From contig CAUYVT010000040.1 of the NCBI GenBank assembly GCA_963576565.1, forward strand, positions 110,511 to 174,510: a stretch of DNA of 64,000 nucleotides, written 5' to 3'. A program made the position numbers and the translations under genes. Below are positions 20,346-32,315 of this stretch, piece by piece (the stretch's first letter is position 1; the number at the start of each line of letters is the position of its first letter). Source of the stretch: Aspidapion aeneum (taxonomy: Eukaryota > Arthropoda > Insecta > Coleoptera > Brentidae). The notes below the pieces were generated by a model. It searched no databases. It was not told where the DNA came from and saw only the letters and a list, made by a program, of their open reading frames with translations.

Positions 20346-22988
20346 TTTTTTTTATTGATTTGGTGTGGCTTAAATTGTACTAATTTTTAAGGAGATCTAG
20401 ATCAATCAGAAAGGCCTTATTAACTAGGTATGTAATAGTTGAATTAATGAAGTGTTGGTTTAAAAAGCGTTAGGTTACAGGGTGAGGTGTAAAAATATGG
20501 ATGTTAACCAAAAAGACCTTAATATACCTTTAGGCGAATTAACATGTTGGTTTAAACGGCATTATTAAAGTTGTTTGTATTTAACATGTGATCAATGTAT
20601 GATTAGGAAAACCAGTTTTTTAATATTGTGTTTACATTTTGATAGGTTTGTAAAACTTATAAAAAGTTATCCAATTGAGAAATAGTCACTTTTAACGTAA
20701 TTTAGGTTTTTTGGTAGCTATTGAGTAAGTACATTAATATCTATACATATGTGAAGTATGTTTGTGGTGTTTTATGCTAGATAAAATACCATATAAACGG
20801 CAGGAAACTAACTTTACAGGTCTCCTCAGGGTAGTGTAAAAAGGGCCTTATTACCTAAAAATAGTCATTTTTAACGTAAATTATAGGTTGTTTGATAGAG
20901 ATAAATATACTAGCCATTGAGTAGGTTCATTAATATTTATAAATGAAGTATGTGTATGGTGTTTTATGCTAGATTAAATACCAATATGAACGACAGGAAA
21001 CTAACTTGACAGGTCGGTCTCCTCAGGTTAATGTAAAAAGGGTCTTATTAACTAAAAATATTATAGCTCTGGTTAAATGGTTAGATTAACAAAATGTTGG
21101 TTAAAAAAGCATTAAGACCAATACTAGGTGTAGTCTAGTGTGACACACCTCTTTGTTAAACAAGTTTAGTAAATTTTTGGTATTTGGTTAGAATAGTTAT
21201 CTATATCTTTTACAAATAGAATGATACAAACATGAAAATTTTTTTTCCTCATTTCTCAACATATATTGAACCGATTTAAGAAATTATTTTTGTATGTGAT
21301 TGGTGCTGGATTCACATTGACTTTATTTTTTAAAAGATAACTCTCGGTCACTAGGACCTTGTTAGGTTTTTGTTGATGTCACAACTTTAAATAGACCGAT
21401 TTGAAAAATTATTTTTGTATTGAATTAGGGGATCCAAATTAAATTTATTTTTATCAAGGCAAAGCTCAACCAAAAGTAGTTTTCTGTTGATATCTCAACT
21501 TCTTATTTAACCGATTTCACATATTGTTTTTTAAGTTCAAAAATAATTTTGGTTCAAAAATAAATGAGAAGAGAAAAAACTATTTTAATATGCAATCAAA
21601 ACGACATTATTATATAAACACACCCTATGAAAAGTTGTTTACCTATAAGTTTAATTCTTGTTTGTTACCTATTTATTATTGTGTGAGATTTGATTTTAAA
21701 AATTGAATTAAAACTAACACTTTAATTTAAAATAAAGCAAAGAAACTTTAATTTAAAATAAAGCAAAAAAATGGTCATTCTTGTCAATGAGATAATTTAA
21801 CTAACTACCTATGTAACTGCTAAAGATATTATTGTTAACATTTTCTTCTTTGTTTAAACTTTAGACAAAATCCTTCAAGATTTAACATCCGAAGATGCCT
21901 GAATGTTAACGAAGATTTACGATTACCTTAGAAAATCTGGTTTAATGTTCGAAGTTAGGTACAAAAAGTCTGACATGTGTCACATAAATTATTGCACTAT
22001 AGGTTTGGTGTAACATAATGTATAAACGAAGAAGGCTGAACTTCTTAAAATAGTAAGTGGTTGCCACAAATCTCTCATTCAAGCTTTTCAGTACAGCATT
22101 AAACCGAATGGTAGAAACTTAATAAAATGTGCACGCGCTTGCAGATAGAACAACAATCTATCAAATGTTAAAAAAATATATGGACATGTTTCACGTAGAT
22201 AGTGTTATATTTTTTAAAATCATTTTGTATATATAATAAAGCGAAAAACAGAATTAAAATATCATATACAAACAAGTGTTTCTTTATTGAACAATATTTG
22301 GCATTTGGTAACAAACCAGTGTTTCTTTATTAAACAACTGTTTTTGATTTATTTTTTCTTTATTTATACCATAGACTATAGGAGAAGACTAGCAGATAAA
22401 AAAAAACTTCAAAATTTATTTTAAAAATCGTACTTACTTGGTAAAAAAGTTTAAAATCTTTGTTTGACCCATCGATAACTCAATTTCCTTTGTCTTTAAG
22501 AATCACCAAAATTGTATTCTCCTCTAACCTTTATTTTTCTTTTTAAAGTCAATGCGAGGGAAAACTAAAACAGTGCTTCTGAAGAAACCCTTATAATGAT
22601 CAAAGAACACCAAATATAGCAAACCTTTTTTAAACCAATTGTAGAGAAAGAGATAAAACTGAAGACTGAATCTGGTAAGATCTGCCTATAAATTCTGAAT
22701 GGTAAAATGCGACGTTGAAAAAAATTTTTGGTAGTTTTAAGTTGTTTTGATGTTATTTTTAAAGTCAAAGAACATTTAAAAGATATTATTAAAATGATGC
22801 GGGAGTCACTTATACAACAAAACTGAACAAAAGCGTTCAGAAATTTCGTTTCTCAGGTAAATCTTTTGAAACTGCTTGACCTTCAAACACCTTTCAAATC
22901 AAAATCATAAGTACAAATAAATCAAAGACATTTTGAGAATAATTTAGTGTGACTTTTTTTAGCACATACCAATATAGTACATTTTTTA

Positions 22989-23139
22989 GATTTATCTAAA
23001 ACTATAGATGTAGATAAAGGATTATTTCATATATGCTAAAACGATTGAACTTACTGCGTTGGTTATTTTATAGTCAACCGTTGAACAGTGTAGATCATCA
23101 AAACTTGGTGTTTTTTTTCTTTTAAGTCAACCAAATAAA
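22989..23139. other. P2 core, left spacer
   Basis: Non-coding start of the unique P2 core, AT-rich. No clear promoter motif for the small gene at 23,140. Confidence 0.5.
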
Positions 23140-23313
23140 ATGTTACCAACCTATGAATGGATTAAACCAAGAATAAAAAAACCCCGTTGCATCTATTGTA
23201 CCAAAGGAAATCCACATCGACCTGCTGATTGGATTGTAACAAAACACAGCTCTTGTGAACAGAAGAAAAACGAAGAAGTTAAGAAATATATTCAACAAAG
23301 CTATCGTGGTTAA
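23140..23313 (+). CDS. P2 small CxxC protein (57 residues)
   Basis: ATG at 23,140 to TAA at 23,311-23,313. It has a CIYC pair (residues 17-20), a basic N-terminus (KPRIKKPR), a PADWIVTKH segment and another Cys near residue 39, so it could bind a metal ion. The family is not recognised. It is followed by a TATA box for the next gene at 23,354. Coding support is moderate: clean start, composition unlike the surrounding AT-rich spacer, and position in a gene cluster. Confidence 0.5.
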   Translation: MLPTYEWIKPRIKKPRCIYCTKGNPHRPADWIVTKHSSCEQKKNEEVKKYIQQSYRG

Positions 23314-23353
23314 AGAGAAGTATCAAAGGTCAAAGGTTACTTTTACTTCAATC

Positions 23354-23362
23354 TATAAATAG
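23354..23362 (+). promoter_or_regulatory. TATA box of the P2 repeat-protein gene
   Basis: TATAAATAG followed by AGGGC, 50 bases upstream of the ATG at 23,412. It favours 23,412 (MVENNSINKVWDEIS) over the earlier ATG at 23,376 as the start. Confidence 0.5.
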
Positions 23363-23411
23363 AGGGCTTTATAAGTTGAAACTCTTACTTTCAGAAAGAA
23401 CGCTTTTAAAG

Positions 23412-23913
23412 ATGGTTGAAAATAATAGTATTAATAAAGTGTGGGATGAGATCTCTGCGTCACCAGTTATTACAGAGGACTTTATTGGATGGTTTTGTGA
23501 CCATGTGAACTGGGAAGTAATTTGTCGCAAACAAAGATTATCTGAGATGTTTATGGCGACCTATATTAATAAGATGCATTGGCCCAATGTGTCTAGATAT
23601 CAAAATTTTTAAAAGCGAACTCTATTGGCCTTTTCTTTGTCGTTATCAACGGATGTCTGAAAATTTTATAAGAGAAAATGAAGGACGCATCGACTGGGAA
23701 TACTTATTAAAGTATCAAACACATCTCTCTCCAGAGTTTTTTGAAGAGATGCGTCAAAAACATATTAAACCCGAAGAGGGGAGAATTTATGAAGAGGAGC
23801 AAATGGAAGAGTCAACTAATATTCGAAATGGGAAGAAACAGTTAAATGGTACTTCAAAGCTGTATAATAACCCATCAAATTTTGGAATATCATCAATGGG
23901 TGGCTCATTTTAG
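23412..23913 (+). pseudogene. P2 protein with repeats of the WxxxCRxQxxSExF type, frameshifted
   Basis: Two overlapping frames make one gene. The first (to 23,612) reads INKVWDEISASPVITEDFI, then WEVICRKQRLSEMFMATYIN and WPNVSRYQNF. The second (from about 23,600) reads YWPFLCRYQRMSENFIRENE, then WEYLLKYQTHLSPEFFEEMR and a polar tail (EEGRIYEEEQMEES, ending GGSF). Each unit of about 24-28 residues has Trp, a [CSK]-x-Q pair and [LM]S-[EP]-x-F. Similar short repeats are known to me from large DNA viruses of eukaryotes and in some mobile elements; function unknown. The frame break near 23,590-23,605 looks like the loss of part of a repeat plus a frameshift. Confidence 0.6.
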
Positions 23914-24043
23914 TTATTTAGTAACTGCTATAATTAGAGGATGGTTGTTCCCATTAAATATGTATTCTAAATGTAATTATATTTTAAGAAAATTAGTAAA
24001 TAAAATACACCAATAAGTTTTATATGTTTTTCTTTATTTAGTA

Positions 24044-24982
24044 CTAAGCAACATTACTTTTATTATCTATCCAGCTATTATGTTTATTATCAAATCCTAA
24101 CCACTTTACAAACACCTTATTTTTGGCACGTTTTAAAACTTTTTCTACTAAATATATATCAGGATATTTTACTTTTTGTAGCTGAAGCTCATAGAATCCT
24201 CCCTTAATTTCATTTTTACTAGCATCCTCCAATAGGTATGTTACTGGGTTGGTGAGCTGAATTTTCTTAACAATAAAAATTTCAGTAGACCAATTTGGCA
24301 TGTATTTCTTATCAAACACACCTCGTAGTTTTGAAATGCGAACATGGTCACCAACCTTGTATTTTGGTTTAAATGTCATCTTTATATGATTATAGACCGT
24401 TTTGAGCAATAGTTTTTCATGTTTTTGTCGCACCTCTGAGGGTTTCATCCCTATAGTTCGATGTTTCCTATTGTTATAAATTTGAACAATCTTTGGTAGG
24501 ATATCGTACCATTTGTAAGATCCTTGATATTTAAATTCTTTCCACATTAGGTTTTTAAGGGTTCGGTTTACCCTCTCAACAATTTGAGCCTTTTTTTCAC
24601 TAAATGAACTATAGTGTTTGACCTTGTATCTTTTCAACAGTTTTTCTATCGTCGAATTGTAAAACTCTTTCCCATGATCGGTTTGAAGATGAAGTGGTAC
24701 CTGTTCTTTAAGCTCTTTTTCCATAGCTTTCGACACTTCTTCCCCAGTTTTTGTTTTTAATGGATAGGCCCAAACATATTTCGAGAAACAGTTAATAACC
24801 ACTAAAATGTATTTAAAACCTTTGTTTTCGTTTGCGTACGGTATCATCTCCACAAGATCTGCTTGAAATAGATCATTTAGTGATTTGACAATCACTCTAC
24901 GTCGTAAAAAATTAATTCTAGCCGATTTGTGTATTTCATTAACTACTTGTTGCTTAACATCTGTAATAAAATTATTAACCAT
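24044..24982 (-). CDS. P2 Polinton integrase with chromodomain
   Basis: 312 residues from the ATG at 24,982 (MVNNFITDVKQQVVNEI). Retroviral-type integrase core: FQADLVEMI (first D), HLQTDHGKEFYN (second D) and the KKAQIVERVNRTLK block (E) form the D,D,E triad. A basic SH3-like region follows (KYKVGDHVRISKLRG), then a C-terminal chromodomain (YLVEKVLKRAKNKVFVKWLG ... NSWIDN), which may guide target choice. The start lies 7 bases after the stop of the 404-residue gene on the same strand, so the two are probably expressed together. All catalytic residues are present and the frame is open, so it could be active. It catalyses end processing and strand transfer, leaving the 6-bp TSD seen here. Confidence 0.93.
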   Translation of the reverse strand: MVNNFITDVKQQVVNEIHKSARINFLRRRVIVKSLNDLFQADLVEMIPYANENKGFKYILVVINCFSKYVWAYPLKTKTGEEVSKAMEKELKEQVPLHLQTDHGKEFYNSTIEKLLKRYKVKHYSSFSEKKAQIVERVNRTLKNLMWKEFKYQGSYKWYDILPKIVQIYNNRKHRTIGMKPSEVRQKHEKLLLKTVYNHIKMTFKPKYKVGDHVRISKLRGVFDKKYMPNWSTEIFIVKKIQLTNPVTYLLEDASKNEIKGGFYELQLQKVKYPDIYLVEKVLKRAKNKVFVKWLGFDNKHNSWIDNKSNVA

Positions 24983-24989
24983 CTCTGTT

Positions 24990-26204
24990 CTAAATAATAT
25001 TGGCTTCTTGCAGCTCCTCAACTATAGAGTAGATTTCGTTTGTGTGACCTGTGTTGCCAGCTGTCTGAGATGCTAATAATAAACGTAACCGTTGTACAAG
25101 TTCATTAGGATCATCCCAGTACACATACTCTATAGGGCTATTGGAGTACTCCATTTCCTCCTTTAGATCTCCACCTTTATATGTGTCACTAAACAGTTTC
25201 TTAAATTTTGTTGAGTAGCTATCGGTGATCACATCTCCAGAGGCCTTATGATGTTTTCTGTTTGCATAGGTGTGTTCAATGATGTCTCTAAAGGCGTCTG
25301 CATCATCTTGGGTATACTTTGTAGGCATATTTTTTCGAAAGAGTAATTTGTACAAACCATGTGTACCTTTATAGCGTTTACCTTTTATAATTAAATCAGC
25401 TCCATCAAAATCAATTTTCGAATCACCAATATAAAAATTGTCAATATCATCTCGCCTTACACGAAACTTGGAAAAATAATTTTGTGGATCAGAAGGTACG
25501 GTGGATGGATCATCTAAAAATTCTTTAATATAGCTTGCAAGTGAAGGATGAAACTGACTGTAGTAATCATTCTCAGATTTATTCATCAAGTCTCTAAGTC
25601 GTCCGTTTTCAAACTCTTCTTGCTTTTTGGCCTTATTCTGTGTAAAGTTCTCTGCTGCATCTTTTAACACTGCTTTTCTCAAAAAGTAACCACTTGTGGT
25701 GGGCTTATTTAGCTTTTTAGCACTTAAAGAAAAATTTAATTTTCGTTTAGCTCTCTTTTCGGTTGTCGGTGTTATAGGATTTGGATTTCGAGGAGTTGAC
25801 TGGAATAAGTCTTGCATGTAAACACTTGGTTCATGCATCTGATTTTCATCTTCTTCTGCTCTGTTATTATCAAAATTCTTATGAAAAAGCGATGACGTTT
25901 GCAGATCTTCAAGTTTTTCCTGTTTTTCTTGTTGTTGTTTTTCGTTTTCTTGCTTGATTTTTTGAGGAGTTGTCAATCTGGGTGATAATGAAGGTATATT
26001 GACCAGTTTCGGAGGCTTTTTATCGGTTAAACTAGATTCAATATTTTCCAAGTGTTTTGTAATGGGTTGAAATAGGTTAGCCTGTGAAATCTGACTCTGT
26101 TTTAACAAATTTAATTTCTCACGTATTATTTTTCTTTTAGAAATTAATTGTTTCTTTAAGTTTTTTTCACCACCACTAACAATTTTTATATTTTCTTCTG
26201 ACAT
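24990..26204 (-). CDS. P2 conserved Polinton protein, 404 residues, function unknown
   Basis: Starts MSEENIKIVSGGEKNLKKQL. The N-terminal 120 residues are polar and likely coiled coil (KKQLISKRKIIREKLNLL, EKQQQEKQEKLEDL). The C-terminal half carries the conserved block IDFDGADLIIKGKRYKGTHG followed by LYKLLFRKNMPTKYTQDDA, which recurs in proteins linked to arthropod Polintons (I believe the DUF8207 type, not verified). It sits between the ATPase fragment and the integrase, all on minus. The frame is intact. Possibly a structural or packaging-related protein, but this is a guess. Confidence 0.75.
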   Translation of the reverse strand: MSEENIKIVSGGEKNLKKQLISKRKIIREKLNLLKQSQISQANLFQPITKHLENIESSLTDKKPPKLVNIPSLSPRLTTPQKIKQENEKQQQEKQEKLEDLQTSSLFHKNFDNNRAEEDENQMHEPSVYMQDLFQSTPRNPNPITPTTEKRAKRKLNFSLSAKKLNKPTTSGYFLRKAVLKDAAENFTQNKAKKQEEFENGRLRDLMNKSENDYYSQFHPSLASYIKEFLDDPSTVPSDPQNYFSKFRVRRDDIDNFYIGDSKIDFDGADLIIKGKRYKGTHGLYKLLFRKNMPTKYTQDDADAFRDIIEHTYANRKHHKASGDVITDSYSTKFKKLFSDTYKGGDLKEEMEYSNSPIEYVYWDDPNELVQRLRLLLASQTAGNTGHTNEIYSIVEELQEANII

Positions 26205-26264
26205 TTTTATCTATGTTATCTCTACAAGTGTGTTAAAACTATTAACACTAAGCAGTATTTGAAT

Positions 26265-26760
26265 CTAAAGATATATAAAGTTATCAAAACGATACCGATA
26301 TCTTCCCTTATCAATATCACAATCTTTAAAAATTGTCAAAAAATCATACGGTTTTTTCCAGCAGTATGCACACATCTTTTGAAATTCATCAAATGTCATA
26401 TCAGTGCCAATATGGTTGGTGTATATATGTTTTACATTTAGTAAATCTTGTTTGAATAAAATTAAAACGTTGGCATTGTCTCTTATTAAATGTTTAGGTA
26501 TTTTTGCATATGTTTGAGAGAGATAGAAACTGTCAATATTATTATGTCGACCCATACTAAAGTAGTCACGCATCACATCTTGTTTATCGCAGGCTACGTC
26601 ATCAAATATAAAAATGGAAAACGGATTTGCTTCTGATGGAGGAATTATATTTTCGCTACTGTTGTAAGCGTAGTACCCTATTTCTTTAATGTAGAATAAT
26701 GTCTTAAAACATGAGGATACCAAAAATTTGGGGAGAAGAATTTTACTATTTAAATATGGT
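26265..26760 (-). pseudogene. P2 genome-packaging ATPase, C-terminal fragment
   Basis: Encodes FIFDDVACDKQ (Walker B-like, hydrophobic run then D-D), MGRHNNIDSFYLSQTY, the KIPKHLIRDNANVLILFK block and a C-terminal YRYRFDNF, as in the FtsK/HerA-type packaging ATPase of Polintons. The N-terminal half with the Walker A P-loop is missing. Upstream of the first ATG the same frame continues for about a dozen codons (KPYLNSKILLPKF) and then loses similarity near 26,760. So the gene is cut at its 5' end, at the edge of the region lost from P2. Without the P-loop it cannot hydrolyse ATP. Confidence 0.82.
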
Positions 26761-27980
26761 TTCCAGGTTTGCTTAGGAATTTGCTTATTTAACTATCTAT
26801 GTATATAGGTGAACACATTGTCTAAATTGTAGCCTTCGGAAGTGCCCGATATTATTGTGAAGCAATTCTCATTTGTTTAAAATCATATCCCCATGATTAG
26901 TACTCACGTATGATCTTGTTGTTCGAAAATCACTAAAGAAATTAATCTGAGGCAGACTAAATGTAATCAGTTATAGTTTGTGGTGTCTCTGTCTTCAGTA
27001 TAATTTTTTTAAGAACAATGTAATTTTTTTATAAAATAAAACAGCATAAGATATAATTATTTTAAACATGTTTTTGGAGTGTAGGAATTACTAAACCTTA
27101 CTAAAAACATCAAGTTATTTGCATCTAAAAAAATATACATTTTGTATCCAGGTTCTGAGTCACTTGTGTACCTAGTCAAAAACTTGTTTCTATGTTTGTG
27201 CTCCCATTACTAAAAAATAAAAAAAAGTTTAAAACTACAAGAAAAACACAAGTAAAATATTTTGTTAATGTTAATAAAATTAGTACTATATTTTGAAAAG
27301 TGAAAGAAGAAGGTAGCGGGACATAAGTGACATTTACAGGACGAATCTATTCTGCCACTCACTTACCTCACTTATCAATTCATAATGCTTAAGATTTTAG
27401 TTTTTTCAGAAGAAAGTATAAAATTATAAACTTTAGTTAGTTTGATTATGTGTTAAACTGCTATAAGCGCAACAAAATTCGAGGTGAATTCTGTTATAAC
27501 TTAAAAAATAAGAATCGCCCATAATATAAATAAAAACATTTTTCTTATATTTTATTTTAATTTTTTAAATATTTATTTAGTAGGTAGGTAAATAGTATTA
27601 ATTATTAACATATTAGGAGACCAACTCAGACCAAAAGACCCGGAACAACGATAAAAATTCATTCATAAAAACAATTCGCTTTTACTGCAACATGCGCCTA
27701 TAAGTTAGAAAAAAGAGAAATATTTTTAAGAAAGTGTATAACAACGCTGTATGAAACACGACATACGTATATTTAGTCTTGATACATCGAGTACAGCTAT
27801 CGATTTACCAGTGTCGGCGTCTGAATAGACATATTAACATTTTAAGGTTATATTCTCAAATACGGATGCCGAAGTTTAAAAATATGAAGCTCTGATGATT
27901 TGCATATCCCCTAGACCTAGAAGTATTAAAACTACCAAAGTTTGGGATACTCTGTACATTTTTTGAATGACGGTTAGGAT
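26761..27980. other. P2 core, right non-coding stretch
   Basis: AT-rich, no recognisable gene on either strand. It probably marks the scar of the internal deletion that removed the ATPase 5' half, polymerase and capsid genes. Confidence 0.5.
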
Positions 27981-30620
27981 TAAAAAATTTACTATATTGG
28001 TATGTGCTAAAAAAAGTCACACTAAATTATTCTCAAAATGTCTTTGATTTATTTGTACTTATGATTTTGATTTGAAAGGTGTTTGAAGGTCAAGCAGTTT
28101 CAAAAGATTTACCTGAGAAATGAAATTTCTGAACGCTTTTGTTCAGTTTTGTTGTATAAGTGACTCCCGCATCATTTTAATAATATCTTTTAAATGTTCT
28201 TTGACTTTAAAAATAACATCAAAACAACTTAAAACTACCAAAATTTTTTTTCAACGTCGCATTTTACCATTCAGAATTTCATTCAGTCTTCAGTTTTATC
28301 TCTGTCTCTACAATTGGTTTAAAAAAGGCTTGCTATATTTGGTGTTCTTTGATCATTATAAGGGTTTCTTCAGAAGCACTGTTTTAGTTTTCCCTCGCAT
28401 TGACTTTAAAAAGAAAAATAAAGGTTAGAGGAGAATACAATTTTGGTGATTCTTAAAGACAAAGGAAATTGAGTTATCGATGGGTCAAACAAAGATTTTA
28501 AACTTTTTTACCAAGTAAGTACGATTTTTAAAATAAATTTTGAAGTTTTTTTTTATCTGCTAGTCTTCTCCTATAGTCTATGGTATAAATAAAGAAAAAA
28601 TAAATCAAAAACAGTTGTTTAATAAAGAAACACTGGTTTGTTACCAAATGCCAAATATTGTTCAATAAAGAAACACTTGTTTGTATATGATATTTTAATT
28701 CTGTTTTTCGCTTTATTATATATACAAGATGATTTTAAAAAATATAACACTATCTACGTGAAACATGTCCATATATTTTTTTAACATTTGATAGATTGTT
28801 GTTCTATCTGCAAGCGCGTGCACATTTTATTAAGTTTCTACCATTCGGTTTAATGCTGTACTGAAAAGCTTGAATGAGAGATTTGTGGCAACCACTTACT
28901 ATTTTAAGAAGTTCAGCCTTCTTCGTTTATACATTATGTTACACCAAACCTATAGTGCAATAATTTATGTGACACATGTCAGACTTTTTGTACCTAACTT
29001 CGAACATTAAACCAGATTTTCTAAGGTAATCGTAAATCTTCGTTAACATTCAGGCATCTTCGGATGTTAAATCTTGAAGGATTTTGTCTAAAGTTTAAAC
29101 AAAGATGAAAATGTTAACAATAATATCTTTAGCAGTTACATAGGTAGTTAGTTAAATTATCTCATTGACAAGAATGACCATTTTTTTGCTTTATTTTAAA
29201 TTAAAGTTTCTTTGCTTTATTTTAAATTAAAGTGTTAGTTTTAATTCAATTTTTAAAATCAAATCTCACACAATAATAAATAGGTAACAAACAAGAATTA
29301 AACTTATAGGTAAACAACTTTTCATAGGGTGTGTTTATATAATAATGTCGTTTTGATTGCATATTAAAATAGTTTTTTCTCTTCTCATTTATTTTTGAAC
29401 CAAAATTATTTTTGAACTCAAAAAACAATATGTGAAATCGGTTAAATAAGAAGTTGAGATATCAACAGAAAACTACTTTTGGTTGAGCTTTGCCTTGATA
29501 AAAATAAATTTAATTTGGATCCCCTAATTCAATACAAAAATAATTTTTCAAATCGGTCTATTTAAAGTTGTGACATCAACAAAAACCTAACAAGGTCCTA
29601 GTGACCGAGAGTTATCTTCCTAAAAAATAAAGTCAATGTGAATCCAGCACCAATCACATACAAAAATAATTTCTTAAATCGGTTCAATATATGTTGAGAA
29701 ATGAGGAAAAAAAATTAAATTGGCTTTTTCATGTTTGTATCATTCTATTTGTAATAGATATAGATAACTATTCTAACCAAATACCAAAAATTTACTAAAC
29801 TTGTTTAACAAAGAGGTGTGTCACACTAGACTACACCTAGTATTGGTCTTAATGCTTTTTTAACCAACATTTTGTTAATCTAACCATTTAACCAGAGCTA
29901 TAATATTTTTAGTTAATAAGACCCTTTTTACACTAACCTGAGGAGACCGACCTGTCAAGTTAGTTTCCTGTCGTTCATATTGGTATTTAATCTAGCATAA
30001 AACACCAAACACATACTTCATTTATAAATATTAATGAACCTACTCAATGGCTAGTATATTTATCTCTATCAAACAACCTATAATTTACGTTAAAAATGAC
30101 TATTTTTAGGTAATAAGGCCCTTTTTACACTACCCTGAGGAGACCTGTAAAGTTAGTTTCCTGCCGTTTATATGGTATTTTATCTAGCATAAAACACCAC
30201 AAACATACTTCACATATGTATAGATATTAATGTACTTACTCAATAGCTACCAAAAAACCTAAATTACGTTAAAAGTGACTATTTCTCAATTGGATAACTT
30301 TTTATTAGTTTTACAAACCTATCAAAATGTAAACACAATATTAAAAAACTGGTTTTCCTAATCATACATTGATCACATGTTAAATACAAACAACTTTAAT
30401 AATGCCGTTTAAACCAACATGTTAATTCGCCTAAAGGTATATTAAGGTCTTTTTGGTTAACATCCATATTTTTACACCTCACCCTGTAACCTAACGCTTT
30501 TTAAACCAACACTTCATTAATTCAACTATTACATACCTAGTTAATAAGGCCTTTCTGATTGATCTAGATCTCCTTAAAAATTAGTACAATTTAAGCCACA
30601 CCAAATCAATAAAAAAAAGA

Positions 30621-31093
30621 ATTTCTCGAATCGGTTCAATATGTGTTGAGAAATTATCGAAAAACTATTAATGCCCTTTTGGGTGATCTATTGCTCCTTA
30701 AAAATTAGCACAAGTTAAGCCACACCAATGCATTAAAAAATAATTTCTCAAATCGGTTCAATAGGTGCCGAGAAATTAGTGAAAAACTATAAAGGCTAAA
30801 ATTAATACAAATTAGATATATCAATCCCATACAAAAAGAATTTCTCGAATCGGTTCAATATGTGTTGAGAAATTAGCGAAAAACTATTAATGCCCTTTTA
30901 GGTGATCTATGGCTCCTTAAAAATTAGTACAAGTTAAGCCACACCAATGCATTAAAAAATAATTTCTCGAATCGGTTCAATAGGTGCCGAGAAATTAGTG
31001 AAAAACTATTAAGGCTAAAATTAATACAAATTAGATATATCAATCCCATACAAAATGAATTTCTCGAATCGGTTCAATAGGTGCTGAGAAATT
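30621..31093 (-). repeat. Inverted-motif repeats, right arm copy
   Basis: Mirror of 19,872-20,344: five AATTTCTC ... GAGAAATT motifs with the same alternating spacing. Confidence 0.85.
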
Positions 31094-31994
31094 AGTGAAA
31101 AACTATTAAGGACCAAATGAGATTTGCGCATTACATCGAAATGCGTCTTTCTTGGAAACTGTCGACACAAAACATACACATATAGCGTAAAAAGTAGCTT
31201 TGCTACCCCCAGCTCATAGCGATCTTTCATTATGTACCCTTATTTTTATTTTATTTTATTATGCCTTTTGGCACTTATTTTACTTTTTTATAATACATAC
31301 ATCTCTTGCTTGTTTAAGCCTTTGTTTGTGTGTTTTTCCCATAGATACTAAAATTAATAAGTATTTTGATGCAGTTTTAGTTATTCTGAATTATTAACAT
31401 TCAATACGTTTGCAATATTCTTGTTGACGATCATTACAACAATGAAAAATTAAAAATTGTAATTTTTATCAAATACATATTACGACAATTGCGTCACACC
31501 ATATAAATAACCAACTGTATTACATAATATTGCATCATATTACGTGGTCTAGTGGTTATTGCTAATTCGATAACACAGAAACATGTGAGGGGTCATAAGG
31601 TTATCTGTTTTTTAACAAACAGAGACAATAATTATTATTATTATTATTATTAATCAACTAACGCCTGTTTTACATTCAAACATACCAGGCTAAGCTAATG
31701 AGGTCTTTTTGTTGGCTAATCTGCCAATTTTAAACCGTGTTAGATAACAACACAATAATAGGTACACATTATTTCTTGGGTCCTTCAAACTTGAACAACA
31801 GCCACGGATTACGTCACATAATAGGTAGGTGATGCAATACAAACACATATCACTATTATATCATGCATTGGTCACGTGGTGTTAAACACCACAAACAACT
31901 TTTGCCTTAATATCTTTTTAACCAACACTTCATTCATTCGTTCAGCCAGAGCTATAACAGTTAGATCATAAATTAAAATTTAGAACACAGTAAG

Positions 31995-32315
31995 ATGGAC
32001 TTTCAATATAATTATTGGTCAACTAAAATTGACTTTGAACTAGAAGGACTTTTAGAAGAGAAAAGTTATGAAAATATTTATAAATGGTTAGCAGAATGGA
32101 TATCTTTTGGGTTTGATTCATGCAGGTACATCATTGAGGAAAAACTACCAACATTATACCCATTATTACCTACAATATGGAAACGTAAATTAACAGATGC
32201 AGCGCTGGAATATTCGAAAATATATCCAAACTATGACGTGAAAAAACATCTTCAATCAATTATTTTTAAATTTGATGGTCGAGATGAGTGTGGTTTATAT
32301 GATATATATGAATAA
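31995..32315 (+). CDS. P2 TIR-borne 106-residue protein, right copy
   Basis: Same protein, residue for residue, as at 18,650-18,970 on minus. It lies inside the right arm, reading outward. AATAAA overlaps the region just after the stop. Family not recognised. Being in the TIR, the gene is carried twice by each element and could be kept identical by conversion between arms. Confidence 0.65.
   Translation: MDFQYNYWSTKIDFELEGLLEEKSYENIYKWLAEWISFGFDSCRYIIEEKLPTLYPLLPTIWKRKLTDAALEYSKIYPNYDVKKHLQSIIFKFDGRDECGLYDIYE

Larger units (their letters stand above)
18050..22988 (+). repeat. P2 left terminal inverted repeat
   Basis: About 4.94 kb, matched base for base by the right arm except for scattered changes and a 77-bp tandem duplication here (starts about 18,391 and 18,468) that the right arm lacks. 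Contents: outer hairpin GCCATCCACTTC...GAAGTGGATGGC near 18,092-18,120, the 106-residue gene, an (AAT)n run (about 19,313-19,337), the inverted-motif repeats at 19,866-20,345, a ~195-bp tandem duplication (about 20,680-21,060) and AT-rich spacer. Confidence 0.92.
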
